From Monodelphis domestica (lineage: Eukaryota; Chordata; Mammalia; Didelphimorphia; Didelphidae): 64,000 bases of DNA. Below are positions 36,095 to 47,284 of the stretch, piece by piece. The notes under the pieces are model-generated. The model searched no databases and had not been told where the DNA came from. It was given only the letters and a program-made list of their open reading frames with translations. Location of the stretch: NCBI RefSeq assembly GCF_027887165.1, contig NC_077228.1, forward strand, positions 425,332,345 through 425,396,344. The letters run 5' to 3'. Made by a program: the position numbers and the translations under genes. Each line of letters opens with the position of its first letter. Positions within the stretch are counted from its first letter, which is position 1.

Positions 36095-36235
36095 TAGATT
36101 TTTTTTAATTTAAATTTTATTTTTTAAAATATGTTCCCATGTTTACACAATTCGTTTTCTTTCCCTCCCCTCTTCACTACCCCATTCCAGAGCTGATAAG
36201 CAATTCCACTGGGTTGTACAAATGGATAACTAAGT
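36095..36235 (-). mobile_element. L1 3'-UTR fragment (inverted)
   Basis: A T-rich start is followed by 'atgttcccatgtttacacaa' and 'aagcaattccactgggttgt', a pattern I associate with marsupial L1 3' ends. Confidence 0.55.
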
Positions 36236-36254
36236 TTGTTTTTTTTTAAAGTGG

Positions 36255-36425
36255 TATATTCCCAGAGTGCTGAACTTGGCTTCCACTTAGGATGCTTAGT
36301 ATCTCTCTACTACAGTTTCCCCAAGTATAAAATGGGGATAATAATGGCACCAACCTCCCAAGATTTTTTATTAGGATAAAATAAAATTACATGTAAAATG
36401 TTATACAAATGTTACCTGTTATTAA
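36255..36425 (+). mobile_element. MIR-like SINE, 3' part
   Basis: 'ctacagtttccccaagtata' and 'aaatggggataataatggca', then the tail 'gttatacaaatgttacctgt'. Confidence 0.7.
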
Positions 36426-36564
36426 GTTTTACAGTATATTGCTCATATTTGAAAAGAAATACACTGTAGGCCTTCAGTGATCCATTCTTGACTTCAAAGT
36501 GTCTTCCTCCATTGAGAGCTTCACCCCTGAGGTGGGTGTAGCGAAATTTTAACCAGAATCTACA

Positions 36565-36815
36565 TGGATGGCTACGTGACAAAGTAGATAATGTTAAGCT
36601 TGAGTCAAGAAGACTTGAGTTCAAATCCAGACTCAGACTCTTATTAGCTGTGTAATCCTGGGCAAGACACTTAATCCTATTTGCCAAAGTTTCCTCATCT
36701 GTAAAATGAGCTAGAGAAGGAAATGGCAAACCACTCCACTATCTTTACCAAGAAAACCCCAAATAAATGGGATTATGAGGAGTTGGACATGACTAAAAAG
36801 ACTGAGCAAAGTAGA
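36565..36815 (+). mobile_element. SINE, MAR1/SINE1-type
   Basis: The element is complete: 'gacttgagttcaaatccaga', 'tgtgtaatcctgggcaagac', 'agagaaggaaatggcaaacc' and 'aggagttggacatgact'. Confidence 0.9.
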
Positions 36816-36973
36816 GAATCTTCAGTACTGCTCTTATAAATCAATAAACTTGAACTCTTTGGGGAAGGAAAACATGTTTCCAGCTGAATTGATATACAAA
36901 GTGAAAAAATAGAAATAGCAGATGATACAGTTATGCCATATTGACTATTCTTAGAATAGGACTATGTTGGTGG

Positions 36974-37181
36974 ACTATGTTGGTGAACCAGTGGCACATG
37001 TGCCAGAGGGGGCTTCTCCCTTCCCCTTCTCCACCATGCCTGAACACATTTCTCATATGACCCACGCCTCTGCCCAGCAGCCCAATGGGAGTGTTCCCTC
37101 CCTCCCCTGTATGGGGGTGGCCCCCATGCACCATGAGGGTGCTATTTGGGCACTCAGTCTCTAAAAGGTTTTCCATCACTG
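36974..37181 (+). mobile_element. Short hAT DNA transposon remnant, SPIN/OposCharlie-like
   Basis: The left end reads 'ttggtgaaccagtggcacat' and the right end 'ctaaaaggttttccatcact' followed by G. Read inverted, the right end begins CAGTGATGGAAAACC, close to the 'cagtgatggcgaacc' terminal inverted repeat I associate with hAT elements of marsupials. Length ~200 bp and no transposase, so this would be a non-autonomous copy. An 8-bp target duplication could not be confirmed because the left end is degraded. Confidence 0.55.
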
Positions 37182-37339
37182 GCACAGGGCATTCCTACTT
37201 TAACTTAATTGTGTTCTTAAACAAAGTAATGAAAAAGCCATTATTGAAAGCCTTTTACGGACCACTGTGGTAGTGTTACAAATGAGGAAGTCAGAAGGTC
37301 CTTGCCCTCTTGGTATTTGGATCCATTGAGACTGATGAG

Positions 37340-37592
37340 TTGTGTGTGAGTTTGTCGTTCAGTTGTATCTGACTCTTTATGACTCCATTTGGGATTTATC
37401 TAGAGATACTGGAGTGGTTTGCCATTTCCTTCTCCAGGTCATTTTACATTTTACAGATGAGGAAACTGAAACAAACAGGATTTGCCCAGGGTCACAGAGT
37501 CAGTAAGTGTCTGAGGCCAGATTTGAACTCAGGAAGATGACTTCCTTACTCCATGCCCAGCACTCTATCCACTGAGCACTTAGTTGCCTTAA
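37340..37592 (-). mobile_element. SINE, MAR1/SINE1-type (inverted)
   Basis: Complete: 'gtcgttcagttgtatctgac', 'tactggagtggtttgccatt', 'cagatgaggaaactgaaaca', 'tctgaggccagatttgaact' and 'ctctatccactgagcact'. Confidence 0.93.
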
Positions 37593-37639
37593 GTCTAATT
37601 GTACTCAATCATTTATCTACAGGCCACTGAATGGAGTAG

Positions 37640-37890
37640 GTGTAATGGCTCTAGTTTTTATAGTTCTTTAAGGATCTCAGAGCACTTTTTACCCTTAGGA
37701 CATCCTTCAGGTGATATAAGTGGTTGCACAAGTACTACTTCCATTGTGCAGATGACCATTGTGCAGATGGCAGTGACTTGAGAAGTTAAGTGACTTCCCT
37801 ATGGTTAAGTTCATTGAGTATTAGAAGAAGGGTTTATCCCCAGATCCCCCAATATCCAAGACAAGAACTCTTTCTACTATGCCAGCTCAT
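37640..37890 (-). mobile_element. MIR-like SINE (inverted)
   Basis: 'tagttctttaaggatctcag' is followed by 'gaagttaagtgacttcccta' and 'agaactctttctactatgcc'. It contains the near-repeat 'cattgtgcagatg' twice (about 37742 and 37757). Confidence 0.6.
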
Positions 37891-37899
37891 AGCTAAAGA

Positions 37900-38530
37900 G
37901 ATCTAGTAACTGCATACTGAATAACCTTGAGACTCTTTGTGTTTTGAATTTATGGGCCCTGTTGTGCATGAAGCTAAGGCCTGATTAATTCTTTCAAAAA
38001 TAGAGTGTGGATTGCAAAAAGGTAGGTAGGTGGAGTCTGCCACTAAGACAGTGACTAATGTACTGCATGGGACTATGGTACTAGTTACAGCGCTTCCTAC
38101 AATCTGTTTGTTTGGGGGTGGGGGTTGCGATGGGGATTTCTTTAACCAAATCAAGTGACAAGAAACTTTTGTTTTTAAAAGCTTTAACATTATGTGGCAG
38201 GGCTTCATTATTTAATATTTCCTGGAAACTATCAGAGCTAATTAATCTGAAACTCCTGTGAAAAAAGGCAGGAAAGAATTTGAGTAAAGAAAGTTCTGAG
38301 TCATTCTGATATGAATCCTGTAAATGCTTTCTTTCTCACTGCACACAAGAGCCTAGATTTATAATGTAAATTAAAATCCAGTTTTAGTGGTAGGCAGTTA
38401 TTGTACCTTAAATTGTATTTGAGGTCTTTATTCTCCAAATTTTCATTAAGGTAAGGGCTATCATTTCCATAGGATATAGAAAAGTTTTTATGCCTGAAGG
38501 AATTTTGAAGGGAGTTGAGTTTATAGGTGT
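37900..38530. other. No gene seen
   Basis: Single-copy-looking intronic sequence. Confidence 0.45.
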
Positions 38531-38534
38531 GCCT

Positions 38535-38850
38535 ACTAAATTAGGAAGACAGTGCAGTGGGTAGAATGCTAGGAATGAAATCAGGAAGACTTCTTCCTAA
38601 GTTCAAATCTGGCCTTGTCCACTTACTAGCTATGTGACCCTGTACAAGTCACTTAACTCTGCCTGCGTTCTTCCTCTATAAAATGGACTGGAGAAGAAAA
38701 TGGCAAGCACTCTAGTATCTTTGTCAGCTGTTTTTCAGTCATGTCTGACTCTTCATGACAACTTTTGAGGATTTTTTTTGACAAGTATAACCTCAGATGT
38801 AATCAGGAATAGTCAACATAACTGAACAACAACAACAACAAAAACTAAAT
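38535..38850 (+). mobile_element. MAR1/SINE1-type SINE with an inverted piece inside
   Basis: A plus-strand copy (head 'taagttcaaatctggccttg', body 'gactggagaagaaaatggca') breaks off near 38723. A segment of the same family then follows in the opposite direction ('tcagtcatgtctgactcttc' with 'gaggattttttttgac', 38724-38784). A plus-strand tail ('aacataactgaacaacaaca') completes it. Confidence 0.82.
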
Positions 38851-38984
38851 TAAGAGGGAGATAGATGTGTTTTAGAAACCAAAATGCTCAATTAATCTTT
38901 TCTTGCTGCTTCCTCATTTACTCCCCCCCCAAAAAAGTAATAGATAAGCTAAATTTCTTATTGTATAATGAGTCAACAAATATT

Positions 38985-39700
38985 TCTTAACCTTTATGTG
39001 TCCAGGTACCTGAGATACAAAGACTTCAAGTGAAATGATTCATACTCTTAAGTATCTTACTTCATCTTGGGAGAGACCACACACTAATATAAATATGTAC
39101 AGAATAAATGCAAAATTTTACAAGAGGGAAGGAAAGCTGATATCTACAGTTGGGTCAGAGGGCAGATCAGGAAAGGCATCAGGTAGAAGGTGTTGCTTGG
39201 GCTGAGTCTTGAAGGAAATGAGGAATTCTGGATACAGAGGTGATGGGGGAAATACATTCTAGACAAGGGGACCAGAATAGCCAGTATGGCATGGTATTGA
39301 GAGATGAAAAGTTACTAGGGAGGAAAAGAGAAGAAGCTAATTTCATTGGACAATGAGAGTAATCTATGAGACTGGCAAGAGAGACTGGGACCAAGTTGTG
39401 GAGAATTTCCAAAATAAAACAGAAAAATCTGTACTAATAGCATTTAGCATTAATAGGAGAATGACCTGGTCGGTTCTGTGACCAAATCATTTGGTGGCTG
39501 AATGGAGACCGGATTGAATCGGGGAAGGGAAGATTCAAGACTGGCTGATTAGGAGTCCATTGCAGGCAGGAAATGTCATTACCTGAGAAGAGAGAAGGGG
39601 TCAGATTGAAAAGATATTATGAAAAGTCAAATTGGCAAGAGATGCAGGGTGAGGGAGAGTGCTAGGTTGAGAAAACAAAGGTTATAAACTTGGGGAATCA
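38985..39700 (-). mobile_element. L2-like LINE (inverted)
   Basis: The plus strand opens 'gtcaacaaatatttcttaac', then 'atcaggaaaggcatcaggta', 'gctgagtcttgaaggaaatg' and 'gagaatgacctggtcggttc'. The same series appears in the inverted L2 at 60110-61135. Confidence 0.65.
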
Positions 39701-40054
39701 GAAAGATGTACAGAAATGATAAAGTCAGAGAATGAAATTCAGAGGAGTTAACTATTGTGTTACATATTAACTCTGGAGTAAGAACTATGTTACTGGTATG
39801 TAAAAGTAGACATATCTTAATTGCTTTTGGAATGACTAAATCAGGACCTTTTTGAAATCACTCTCATCAGTATAATTTACAGATAGCTTTGTGTTTGTAT
39901 CAATTTTCTTGCCATTTATCTGGCAATGTTTTATTCTTTTCCAAGTTTCTTTACTAGGACTTCTCTGTCTCCGAGTCTTAACACTAGGGATTTTTGCATA
40001 TAGATTTGATATACTCAGTAATTAAGGCAGAATATTCTAATAGGAAGAGAAATA

Positions 40055-40235
40055 GACATATTAAATGGCCTGAGTTTGAACAAAAATGTGTATATTTAGG
40101 TACATGGTTGAACATGGGCACCTTATTTAATCTCTGACCCTCAGGTTCTTCATGTGTAAGATGAGGAAAATGTTTATGTTGTTTACATTGTAGGGTTGTC
40201 ATGAGGAAAACATTATAGATTTAATTAATATCGAA
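40055..40235 (+). mobile_element. MIR-like SINE
   Basis: 'ggcctgagtttgaacaaaaa', 'accttatttaatctctgacc' and 'tcttcatgtgtaagatgagg'. Confidence 0.6.
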
Positions 40236-40239
40236 TAGC

Positions 40240-41025
40240 TGGTTAAATATGTCTATGTAAAATAAATACATAATTAATGTATATATGTATAATTTTCTTT
40301 GTTGCCTCAGTTTGAAAGTTTTAATGGCCTTTCATATTGATTCCTTTTCTTATTCTTTATATACATTCCTTTTACCTAATGCCAAGTTGGTTGTAGATAA
40401 ACACTTTTTTGGAAGAAATTTCCTCACTTTTTGCTACAGACAGGATGTAAAATCGAGGTAATATATCCAAGCGACATGTGCCCTATTATCATTGGGCACA
40501 ACTTTGAAAGGTGCTGACTTATGATACCAGCCATAAATGACCATCAAAACTGAAGGATATTAATGAGAAGGTATTAATATGGCTATCATGAAGGAAATTT
40601 GTCCATTTCAAACCCTTTTGTGGTATATGACAGTTTAGGGTGAGTTAGAAGTAATTGACAGGAGACAGAAGGCACAAGACTCACCCCTTTAGCCAACTGG
40701 CCACATATATGAGTTTTAAAACTACTACCTTTTAATTTTTAAATTGTTGTCTAAATGGTTAAATTGGGGCAAAGTCTTATGTGTTTGTTTCCTCCTGGTT
40801 GTGATACTTAGGAATCTTATAGGAAAGAAACCTTTGGGGCATAAAGTAAATAGTTATAGTTCTGGCCTACCAACATTCATCTCTTTAAAATATAATACTG
40901 GACTCTGGCCATCATTCCAATATACTGAGCCAACACCTATTGGCCAAGCACTTGAATGTTTATACACAAATCGTTATACTATAATGTGATTTCTTCACTG
41001 AGTCATAGAAACTGGTGTTTATATT
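40240..41025. other. No gene seen
   Basis: Single-copy-looking sequence. The 81-codon ORF at 40744-40989 has no recognisable domain. Confidence 0.45.
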
Positions 41026-41029
41026 TGTG

Positions 41030-41155
41030 GAGAAAGAGGAACTTGGAATCAGATAACCTGGTTTAAAGCTCTGACTCTGCCATTTATTAACTGTACATTC
41101 TTGGGCAAATCACTTAACCTCTAGTAATCTATAAAACAAGGATAATAATACCTGT
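41030..41155 (+). mobile_element. MIR-like SINE, 5' part
   Basis: 'tctgccatttattaactgta', 'tgggcaaatcacttaacctc' and 'aaaacaaggataataatacc'. Confidence 0.65.
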
Positions 41156-41264
41156 ACCCATAATTTGTCTCACAAGAAATGAGGAAAGGGATATGTAAAT
41201 AAGTTATTTTATTTTTCTTCAATTCTCCAGAGCCCCTGATCTCAGCTACCCTCTTCATGTATCT

Positions 41265-41400
41265 TAAAACTGAAAGGGTCCAGTTCCCAGATTTTACAGA
41301 TGTAAAAACTGAGGGCACTGAAGTAAAGTCCTTGCCCAAAGTCATACAGCTAAGTTAGTGGTAGAACTAGAACTTCAATCTTCTGACTTCCAGCCATACA
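41265..41400 (-). mobile_element. MIR-like SINE (inverted)
   Basis: 'attttacagatgtaaaaact' followed by 'cttgcccaaagtcatacagc' and 'agaactagaacttcaatctt'. Confidence 0.65.
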
Positions 41401-41404
41401 AAAG

Positions 41405-41918
41405 GCAAGAATAAGCGTTTTAGTGAGCATGTTAAATTGGTCGATATTTATCTTGGTGGCATCATTCACAAACTTTACAAGCTTTGATCTACACAAAACT
41501 ATTGATGCTCCTTTAGCTTTCTTTCAATCCGTTTAATGGTCTTATATTTATCTTTCCTACCTTCTGGGTGTTTATTTAACATAATATAATTAAGAGATTA
41601 TAAACCAGTCATGTGAGAAAATTATCTGCTTACTTTATGGTAACTGAGATAGTGATTTGCTAGTACGTTGTAGAGACCATTTTAAGGAAGAGGGCTTACC
41701 CTCTTCCTGACCGATGTTATGATCTAATCTATAGATTGGGGCAAACATTGTTTCAAATAAGTACCGGATTCTGTCTTTATAGCTCACATTTATATATTAC
41801 CTTAGAGTTTATAAGAAGAGACCTCATGAACAAACTGGTTACTCATACAAACATGAGAATATTTTACATTTTTAATTTTGGATTTAAATTTTAACATTTC
41901 TTAGTGCCTACCATTTTT
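41405..41918. other. No gene seen
   Basis: AT-rich single-copy-looking sequence. Confidence 0.45.
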
Positions 41919-41935
41919 CTAAAAAGGGGTTCTTA

Positions 41936-42566
41936 GATCCAGCCATAGCACTGCTGGGTTTGTACCCCAAAGAGATAATAAGGAAAAAGACCTGTACAAG
42001 AATATTCATAGCTGCGCTCTTTGTGGTGGCAAAAAATTGGAAAATGAGGGGATGTCCTTCAGTTGGGGAATGGCTGAACAAACTGTGGTATATGTTGGTG
42101 ATGGAATACTATTGCACTCAAAGGAATAATAAAGTGGAGGAATTCCTTGGGGACTGGAACAACCTCCAGGAATTGATGCAGAGTGAGAGGAGCAGAACCA
42201 GGAGAACATTGTACAGAGAGACTGATACACTGTGGTATAATCGAACGTAATGGACTTCTCCATTAGTGGCAATGTAGTGATCCTGAAAAACCCGGAGGGA
42301 TCTATGAGAAAGAATACTATCCACATTCAGAGGAAAAACAATGGGAGTAGAAACACAGAAGAAAAACAACTGCTTGAATACATGGGTTGAAAGGATATGA
42401 TTGGGGATGTAGATTCTAAATGAACTTCCTAGTGCAAACAACAACATGGAAATAGGTTCTGATTAAGGACACAAGTAATACCCAATGAAATTGTGCATTG
42501 AATGCGGGAAGGGTGGGTGGAGAGGAGGGAGGGAAATAAAGTGATTATTGCAAAAAATAAATAAAT
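41936..42566 (+). mobile_element. 5'-truncated L1, recent-looking 3' end
   Basis: It contains the last part of ORF2 (from 'gatccagccatagc'; the translation has 'MYPKEIIRKKTCTRIFIAAL') and the 3' UTR, ending in an A-rich tail of 'aaataaataaat' type. Flanks 41921-41935 (AAAAAGGGGTTCTTA) and 42567-42581 (AAAAAGGGGCTTTTA) form a likely target-site duplication with two mismatches. About 630 bp, closely similar to L1-B 16610-17270. Confidence 0.93.
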
Positions 42567-42749
42567 AAAAAGGGGCTTTTAAACTGGGGTCCATAAACTT
42601 TAAAAATATATTTTGATAAATATATTTCACAATGAGTATTTTCCTCTGTCAACCCATTATACATAATTAAACGTTTAAAAACATTCCTAGAAAGATCCCT
42701 TAGCCTTCATCAGCCTGTCAGAAGGGTCTATGACTCACAAGAGGTTAAC

Positions 42750-42870
42750 TCTTGGGGGAAGCTCAGTGGATTGAGAGTCAAGCCCAAGGAAGAGAGGCCC
42801 TGGGTTCAAGTGTTGCCTCAGACACTTCCTCTTCTTCCAAAGACACTTAACTCTTCTTCCAAAGGCAAAA
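42750..42870 (+). mobile_element. tRNA-derived SINE, WSINE1-type, truncated and rearranged
   Basis: A head with 'gctcagtggattgagagtca' and 'ctgggttcaagtgttgcctc' is followed by an abrupt 12-bp repeat (CTTCTTCCAAAG twice, about 42831 and 42853) in place of the family's middle. Confidence 0.8.
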
Positions 42871-42874
42871 TATT

Positions 42875-43470
42875 CAGGAGCACTTAGAGGAAGTTGTGGT
42901 CTTTTAAGCTATGTTTGCAGAACTCTTTTGATATGGAGGAGAATTTGAAAGCTTTATATTGTGTGATTCCTGGGCCTCCTCTTGGAAGTAGCAAAGAATA
43001 CGCCTTCACATCCAATCAATAAACTTAGGGAAAGTGGGAGAGAGTGGGTTGAAGCTGACAACTGAGTTGAAATGTTACAATGCTACTAATATAGAAATTC
43101 TATGTTGAATTATGAAAAGCCAAGGGACAGGGATGTTCCTAAGGGAACGCTTTTTTTGTTTGTTTAAACAGAAGTTGATATAACAAGTTTTGAGATGGTT
43201 ACTTTGGCCTTTCATTAGATAATTAATTTTGCAGAAAAGAAACCACATTATATGTCCCAGAAGAATATGCAGTTGTATATGACTTTTCTGAAAAAGAAGT
43301 GACTATCAAGAAATTTGGTGAATATTCCTTTAAAAAGAGGAGAAACCTCCTTTTCTGGTCTTTTATATCAATAGTCTAAGACTATGTTAAATGATGAGGC
43401 TGTGAAACCCCTTTTCCCTTTATGACTATAGAATGCTGAAACTCCTTCTGTGGTATTGCCAAATACTAGC
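42875..43470. other. No gene seen
   Basis: Single-copy-looking intronic sequence. Confidence 0.45.
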
Positions 43471-43474
43471 TATA

Positions 43475-43700
43475 TACATTTGATTTGGCATCAGTGACTC
43501 CAGGTTCAAATCATGGCACTGATACCTAATAGTTGTGTGAGGATGGATACATCACTTCATATCTAGGATCAGTTTCTTCATTTGTAAAATAGCGATAGTA
43601 ATTTTACCATCTATTTACAGAGTTATCTTGAGGATAAAATGTAAAAAAAAATGTCAAGAATATTTGTAAACTCAAGGTAATCTATAAATGAGAGCTATGC
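43475..43700 (+). mobile_element. MIR-like SINE
   Basis: 'actccaggttcaaatcatgg', 'agttgtgtgaggatggatac' and 'cttcatttgtaaaatagcga'. Confidence 0.72.
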
Positions 43701-43873
43701 AAGTGGAATTTGGTAATTTGCCAGAAGAGTATTTAATATATTTTCCATGACCACAGATTCCTTTAGGGAGCCCAAAAGATGCTTCAAGGAGCTCTAAAAG
43801 TTTACAGTTTAAAAGCCACCATTAACAGAATAGTCTCATTCCACTGCTATTAAGAATCAGCTTTTAAAAAGCA

Positions 43874-44440
43874 AAACAGGATGCCCATCAATTGGGGAAT
43901 GGCTGAACAAATTGTGGTATATGTTGGTGATGGAATATTATTGTGCAAAAAGGAATAATAAAGTGGAGGAATTCCATGGAGACTGGAACGACCTCCAGGA
44001 AGCGATGCAGAGAGAAAGGAGCAGAACCAGGAAAACATTGTACACAGAGACTGATACACTGTGGTACAATTGAAGGTAATGGACTTCTCCATTAGTAGCG
44101 GTGTAATGTCCCTGAACAATCTGCAGGGATCTAGGAGAAAAAAACACTATTCATAAGCAGAGGACAAACTGTGGGAGTAGAAACACCGAGGAAAAGCAAC
44201 TGCCTGACTACAATGGCTGAGGGGACATGACAGAGGAGAGACTCTAAATGAACACTCTAATGCAAACACTAACAACATGACAATGGGTTCGAATCAAGAA
44301 CACATGTGATACCCAGTGGAATCACACGTTGGCTATGGAGGTTGGGGGGGAGGAAAAGAAAATGATCTTTGTCTTTAATGAATAATGCTTGGAAAATGAT
44401 CAAATAAAATATTATTTAAAAAATCAAAACAAAAAAAAAG
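43874..44440 (+). mobile_element. 5'-truncated L1 3' end
   Basis: It starts at 'aacaggatgcccatcaattg' and follows the L1-B ORF2 end and 3' UTR (compare 16720-17270), with AAATAAAATATT near the tail and an A-rich end. No firm target-site duplication. Confidence 0.92.
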
Positions 44441-44514
44441 CTTTGAGTTTTATTCCCCTTAGACTTATTTATGACAAGATTGATGACTACTTTTTTGCAC
44501 ATGATGAAAAAAGT

Positions 44515-44715
44515 CCAATATTAGTAGACTGAAAAGTGCTAGAAGTGGGGAGATGTAAGATGAGGTTAAGATTGGGATCCAGTTTGTGAAGGACTTTTAT
44601 AGCTAAACTAAAGAGTCAACATTTTATCCTAGCAGTAGCTGTGGTGGGATTTTGTTGAATAGGGAAGTAACAGTCAGATCTGTGCTCAAGGGAAACCACT
44701 TTGGCACTATTAGAA
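44515..44715 (-). mobile_element. L2-like fragment (inverted)
   Basis: 'cagtttgtgaaggactttta' and 'agtaacagtcagatctgtgc' followed by 'aaaccactttggca' match the inverted L2 body seen at 60500-60650. Confidence 0.5.
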
Positions 44716-44854
44716 TAGTTTTAAAATGACATCTCTAGACCTTACTTTCATTTCAACAAACTCTTATGGAATTCTAATTCTACAGGAGACCTGTGGAGAA
44801 AACTACATGATAGCCAGCCATTAATTAGACCCACAAAGAACTTACTATCCAGGT

Positions 44855-45045
44855 AGGCTTAGATGGCTTGGTGGATAGAGTCAGGTCTAGAGATGAGAGG
44901 TCCTGGGTTCAAATATGGCATCAGACACTTCCTAGGTGTGTGACCCTGGGCAAGTCACTTAAGCCCAATTATTTAGCTGTTACTGCTCTTCTGCTTTTGG
45001 ACCAATACTTGATATCAATTTTAAGATAGATGGTAACAGTGTTTT
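44855..45045 (+). mobile_element. tRNA-derived SINE, WSINE1-type
   Basis: 'tcctgggttcaaatatggca', 'gtgtgtgaccctgggcaagt' and 'tcaattttaagatagatggt' give the full family order. Confidence 0.88.
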
Positions 45046-45049
45046 GTTT

Positions 45050-45360
45050 TGTTTTCTTTTTTTTTGCAGGAATCTATAATATAATAGGATAGAAGATGAA
45101 TGAAAATAGTCAATTGTTCTACATATTGACAAATGGTTCAAAAATTCTAAGGAGAGAGAACGTTAACTGTCAGGAATAGATCAGAAAAAGGCCCTGATAG
45201 AGTGCCATCCATCCTGAATTTCTCAAGTGTGTATAAGGTATCTCATCCAGAGACCATTGCAAAGTCTTCCCCTTTTCTTGAAATACTTATCAACCAGACC
45301 TTTGTCTTCCCCTCTTCCAGCTAGTTATTTTTAGAAGTGGCTAAATAAATGTTTGTGAGA
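45050..45360. other. No gene seen
   Basis: T-rich patch, then single-copy-looking sequence. Confidence 0.4.
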
Positions 45361-45364
45361 GCAT

Positions 45365-45520
45365 TGAATGATAATTAGAAAATCTACATTCTATCATAGT
45401 TATAGAATTTTCTTAATATGTGATCTTTGCTAAGTAATTCTACCTTCCTGAGCTTCTTTAAACAAATAAATGAGGGGGTTGGACTAGATGATTTCTGAGG
45501 TTCTTCCCAGGCCTGAAAGC
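45365..45520 (+). mobile_element. MIR-like SINE, 3' part
   Basis: 'aatttctaccttcctgagct'-type body with 'gggggttggactagatgatt' and 'tctgaggttcttcccaggcc'. Confidence 0.55.
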
Positions 45521-45539
45521 AAATGTTATATCCATCTTT

Positions 45540-45905
45540 AGTTTTTCCCTTTATTTTGGAAAATTTTATTCATTTTTTTTTCAGTTAATAAAATCCACCT
45601 CTTTCTCTCCCACCTCTCCCTATGCCATCCAACACTGAAAAGGAAAGGAAGGAAGGAAGGCTGACTTTTGTAATAAGTATGCATAGTTGGGTAAAACATT
45701 CTTGCATTGGCCATGACCAAAAAATATATCTCAGTCTGCATCCCGAGTCTATCACCTTTCTTTTGGGAAATGGGTTACTTATTTTTGTCTTGAGTCTTCT
45801 GGAATTACCTCACTCCAATTCTCCCATTATCTTCTCATCTCTACATTTTTTTTGTTTCTGTTTTCTACAAGTCTATAAAAGTTTTACTATCCTTAAGTCT
45901 GCAAA
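45540..45905 (-). mobile_element. L1 3'-UTR fragment (inverted)
   Basis: 'cagtctgcatcccgagtcta', 'tcacctttcttttgggaaat' and 'gagtcttctggaattacctc' match inverted marsupial L1 3' sequence as I recall it. A short (GGAA)n lies at about 45639-45660. Confidence 0.55.
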
Positions 45906-45909
45906 ATTA

Positions 45910-46585
45910 TAATGTCATTTACCTTCCTCATTCCAGTTTCTCTTCCTCTCCAAGTTTTGCCTGCCCTCCCTCCACATACACATATCAAGTAATCTTTCTT
46001 CTATAACACAAGGAGAGTATGATTTTGAGCTTCAAAACTGGTGCTTCTTAAGCCAAAGTGAAGTCTCTACTTATAAAATGTAAGACCTACTAATTGAATC
46101 ATCAACACTTCCCAACTACAGCACTACTCCTTTAACTGACCAAACCCCATGCCCCCACAAGTTCCTGTTTCCAAGTCTTCACACATATCACTTGCCAACA
46201 GTGGTATTTCTCCTTCCTTGTACTTACGGTTATCTCCGTGCTTTACTTTGCAAGCATGGTTTGTGGATATGTAAACCATGTGTTTCCTGGCAGGAGACTC
46301 ATGGAGTGTGAGAAACCCCTTTGTAACTTTTATTTGCAATCATCAACAAGTAAATCCCTGTGAAGATTGTGACTTTGGACGTACTAACTAAGGCAGTAAT
46401 TCAATTTCCCTTCCCTTTCTAGTCATTCTTCAAATCCAATTTTCCTTCCACATTTTGCCTGAAAGACATAAGTGGCTGTGTGTAGCGGAATTTCGATTTT
46501 GATCTAAAGGCTACAAAATCTGACTCTCATGAATGAATTGACCCAAATAAGACAGAAATTGTACAGTGTTGGGGTGCCTTGATGA
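45910..46585. other. No gene seen
   Basis: Single-copy-looking intronic sequence. Confidence 0.45.
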
Positions 46586-46589
46586 AGAA

Positions 46590-46860
46590 GTAATAAATAG
46601 CTAACATTTAGATGCCCCCTAAAATGTGCCTTTCACTATGCTAAGTGCTTTACAAATACTATTTCGTTTGGACCTCCCTCAAACAACACCCCTGTGAGGT
46701 AGTTGTGGTTGTTATCCCCATTTTGTAGTTGAGGAAACAGACAAACAAAAGTTAAGTGTCTTGCCCAAGTCACAGTTGATAAGTATCTGAGACTGGATTC
46801 AAATTAAAGTCTTCCTGATGCTACCTCTTATATTCTATCCCTTGTGCCACCTAGCTTCCT
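46590..46860 (-). mobile_element. MIR-like CORE-SINE (inverted), near complete
   Basis: 'aatagctaacatttagatgc', 'ccccattttgtagttgagga' and 'gttaagtgtcttgcccaagt', ending in the reversed tRNA head 'cccttgtgccacctagcttc'. Confidence 0.88.
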
Positions 46861-46864
46861 AACT

Positions 46865-47060
46865 CTTCAGGCCTTGATTGGAATTCATATGTCACACCTG
46901 AGCAAATCACTTAACCTCTTTTTGCTTAGTTTCTTCAACTGTGAAATGGGGATAATAGTAGCAACCTTCCCAGGGTTATTGTGAAGATAAAATGAAGTAT
47001 TTGTTAATCACTTTGCATAGTGCCTGGTACATAGAAAATGCTTACTAAATAGTTGTTCCC
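46865..47060 (+). mobile_element. MIR-like SINE
   Basis: 'gagcaaatcacttaacctct', 'actgtgaaatggggataata', 'ttattgtgaagataaaatga' and 'tgcctggtacatagaaaatg'. Confidence 0.85.
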
Positions 47061-47084
47061 TTCCCATTTCAGTGAATTTGTTTA

Positions 47085-47280
47085 AATTAATAAACTATCA
47101 AAGATTATTATAATTTATATTATGTATAATATAATATAAAATATTAAACTGTTAACATTTATTTTAACTTAACCTGAACTACTACAGTTGAAATTGATGA
47201 ATTTAATAAATTATCTTTTAAATATTCATGATATTGTTATATATTTATATATGTATATATATGTATAAATATGCCTTTTT
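47085..47280. repeat. AT-rich low-complexity stretch
   Basis: About 200 bp rich in TATA/ATAT steps with no other structure. Confidence 0.7.
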
Positions 47281-47284
47281 AAAG

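Noticed and set aside
36931..37185. Overlapping ORFs on both strands with His/Gly-rich products
   Set aside because: They coincide with the short hAT-type element, which is non-coding.
41960..44147. ORFs with 'KEIIRKKTCTRIFIAALFVV' and their antisense partners
   Set aside because: They are the ORF2 C-terminus and 3' UTR of truncated L1 copies.
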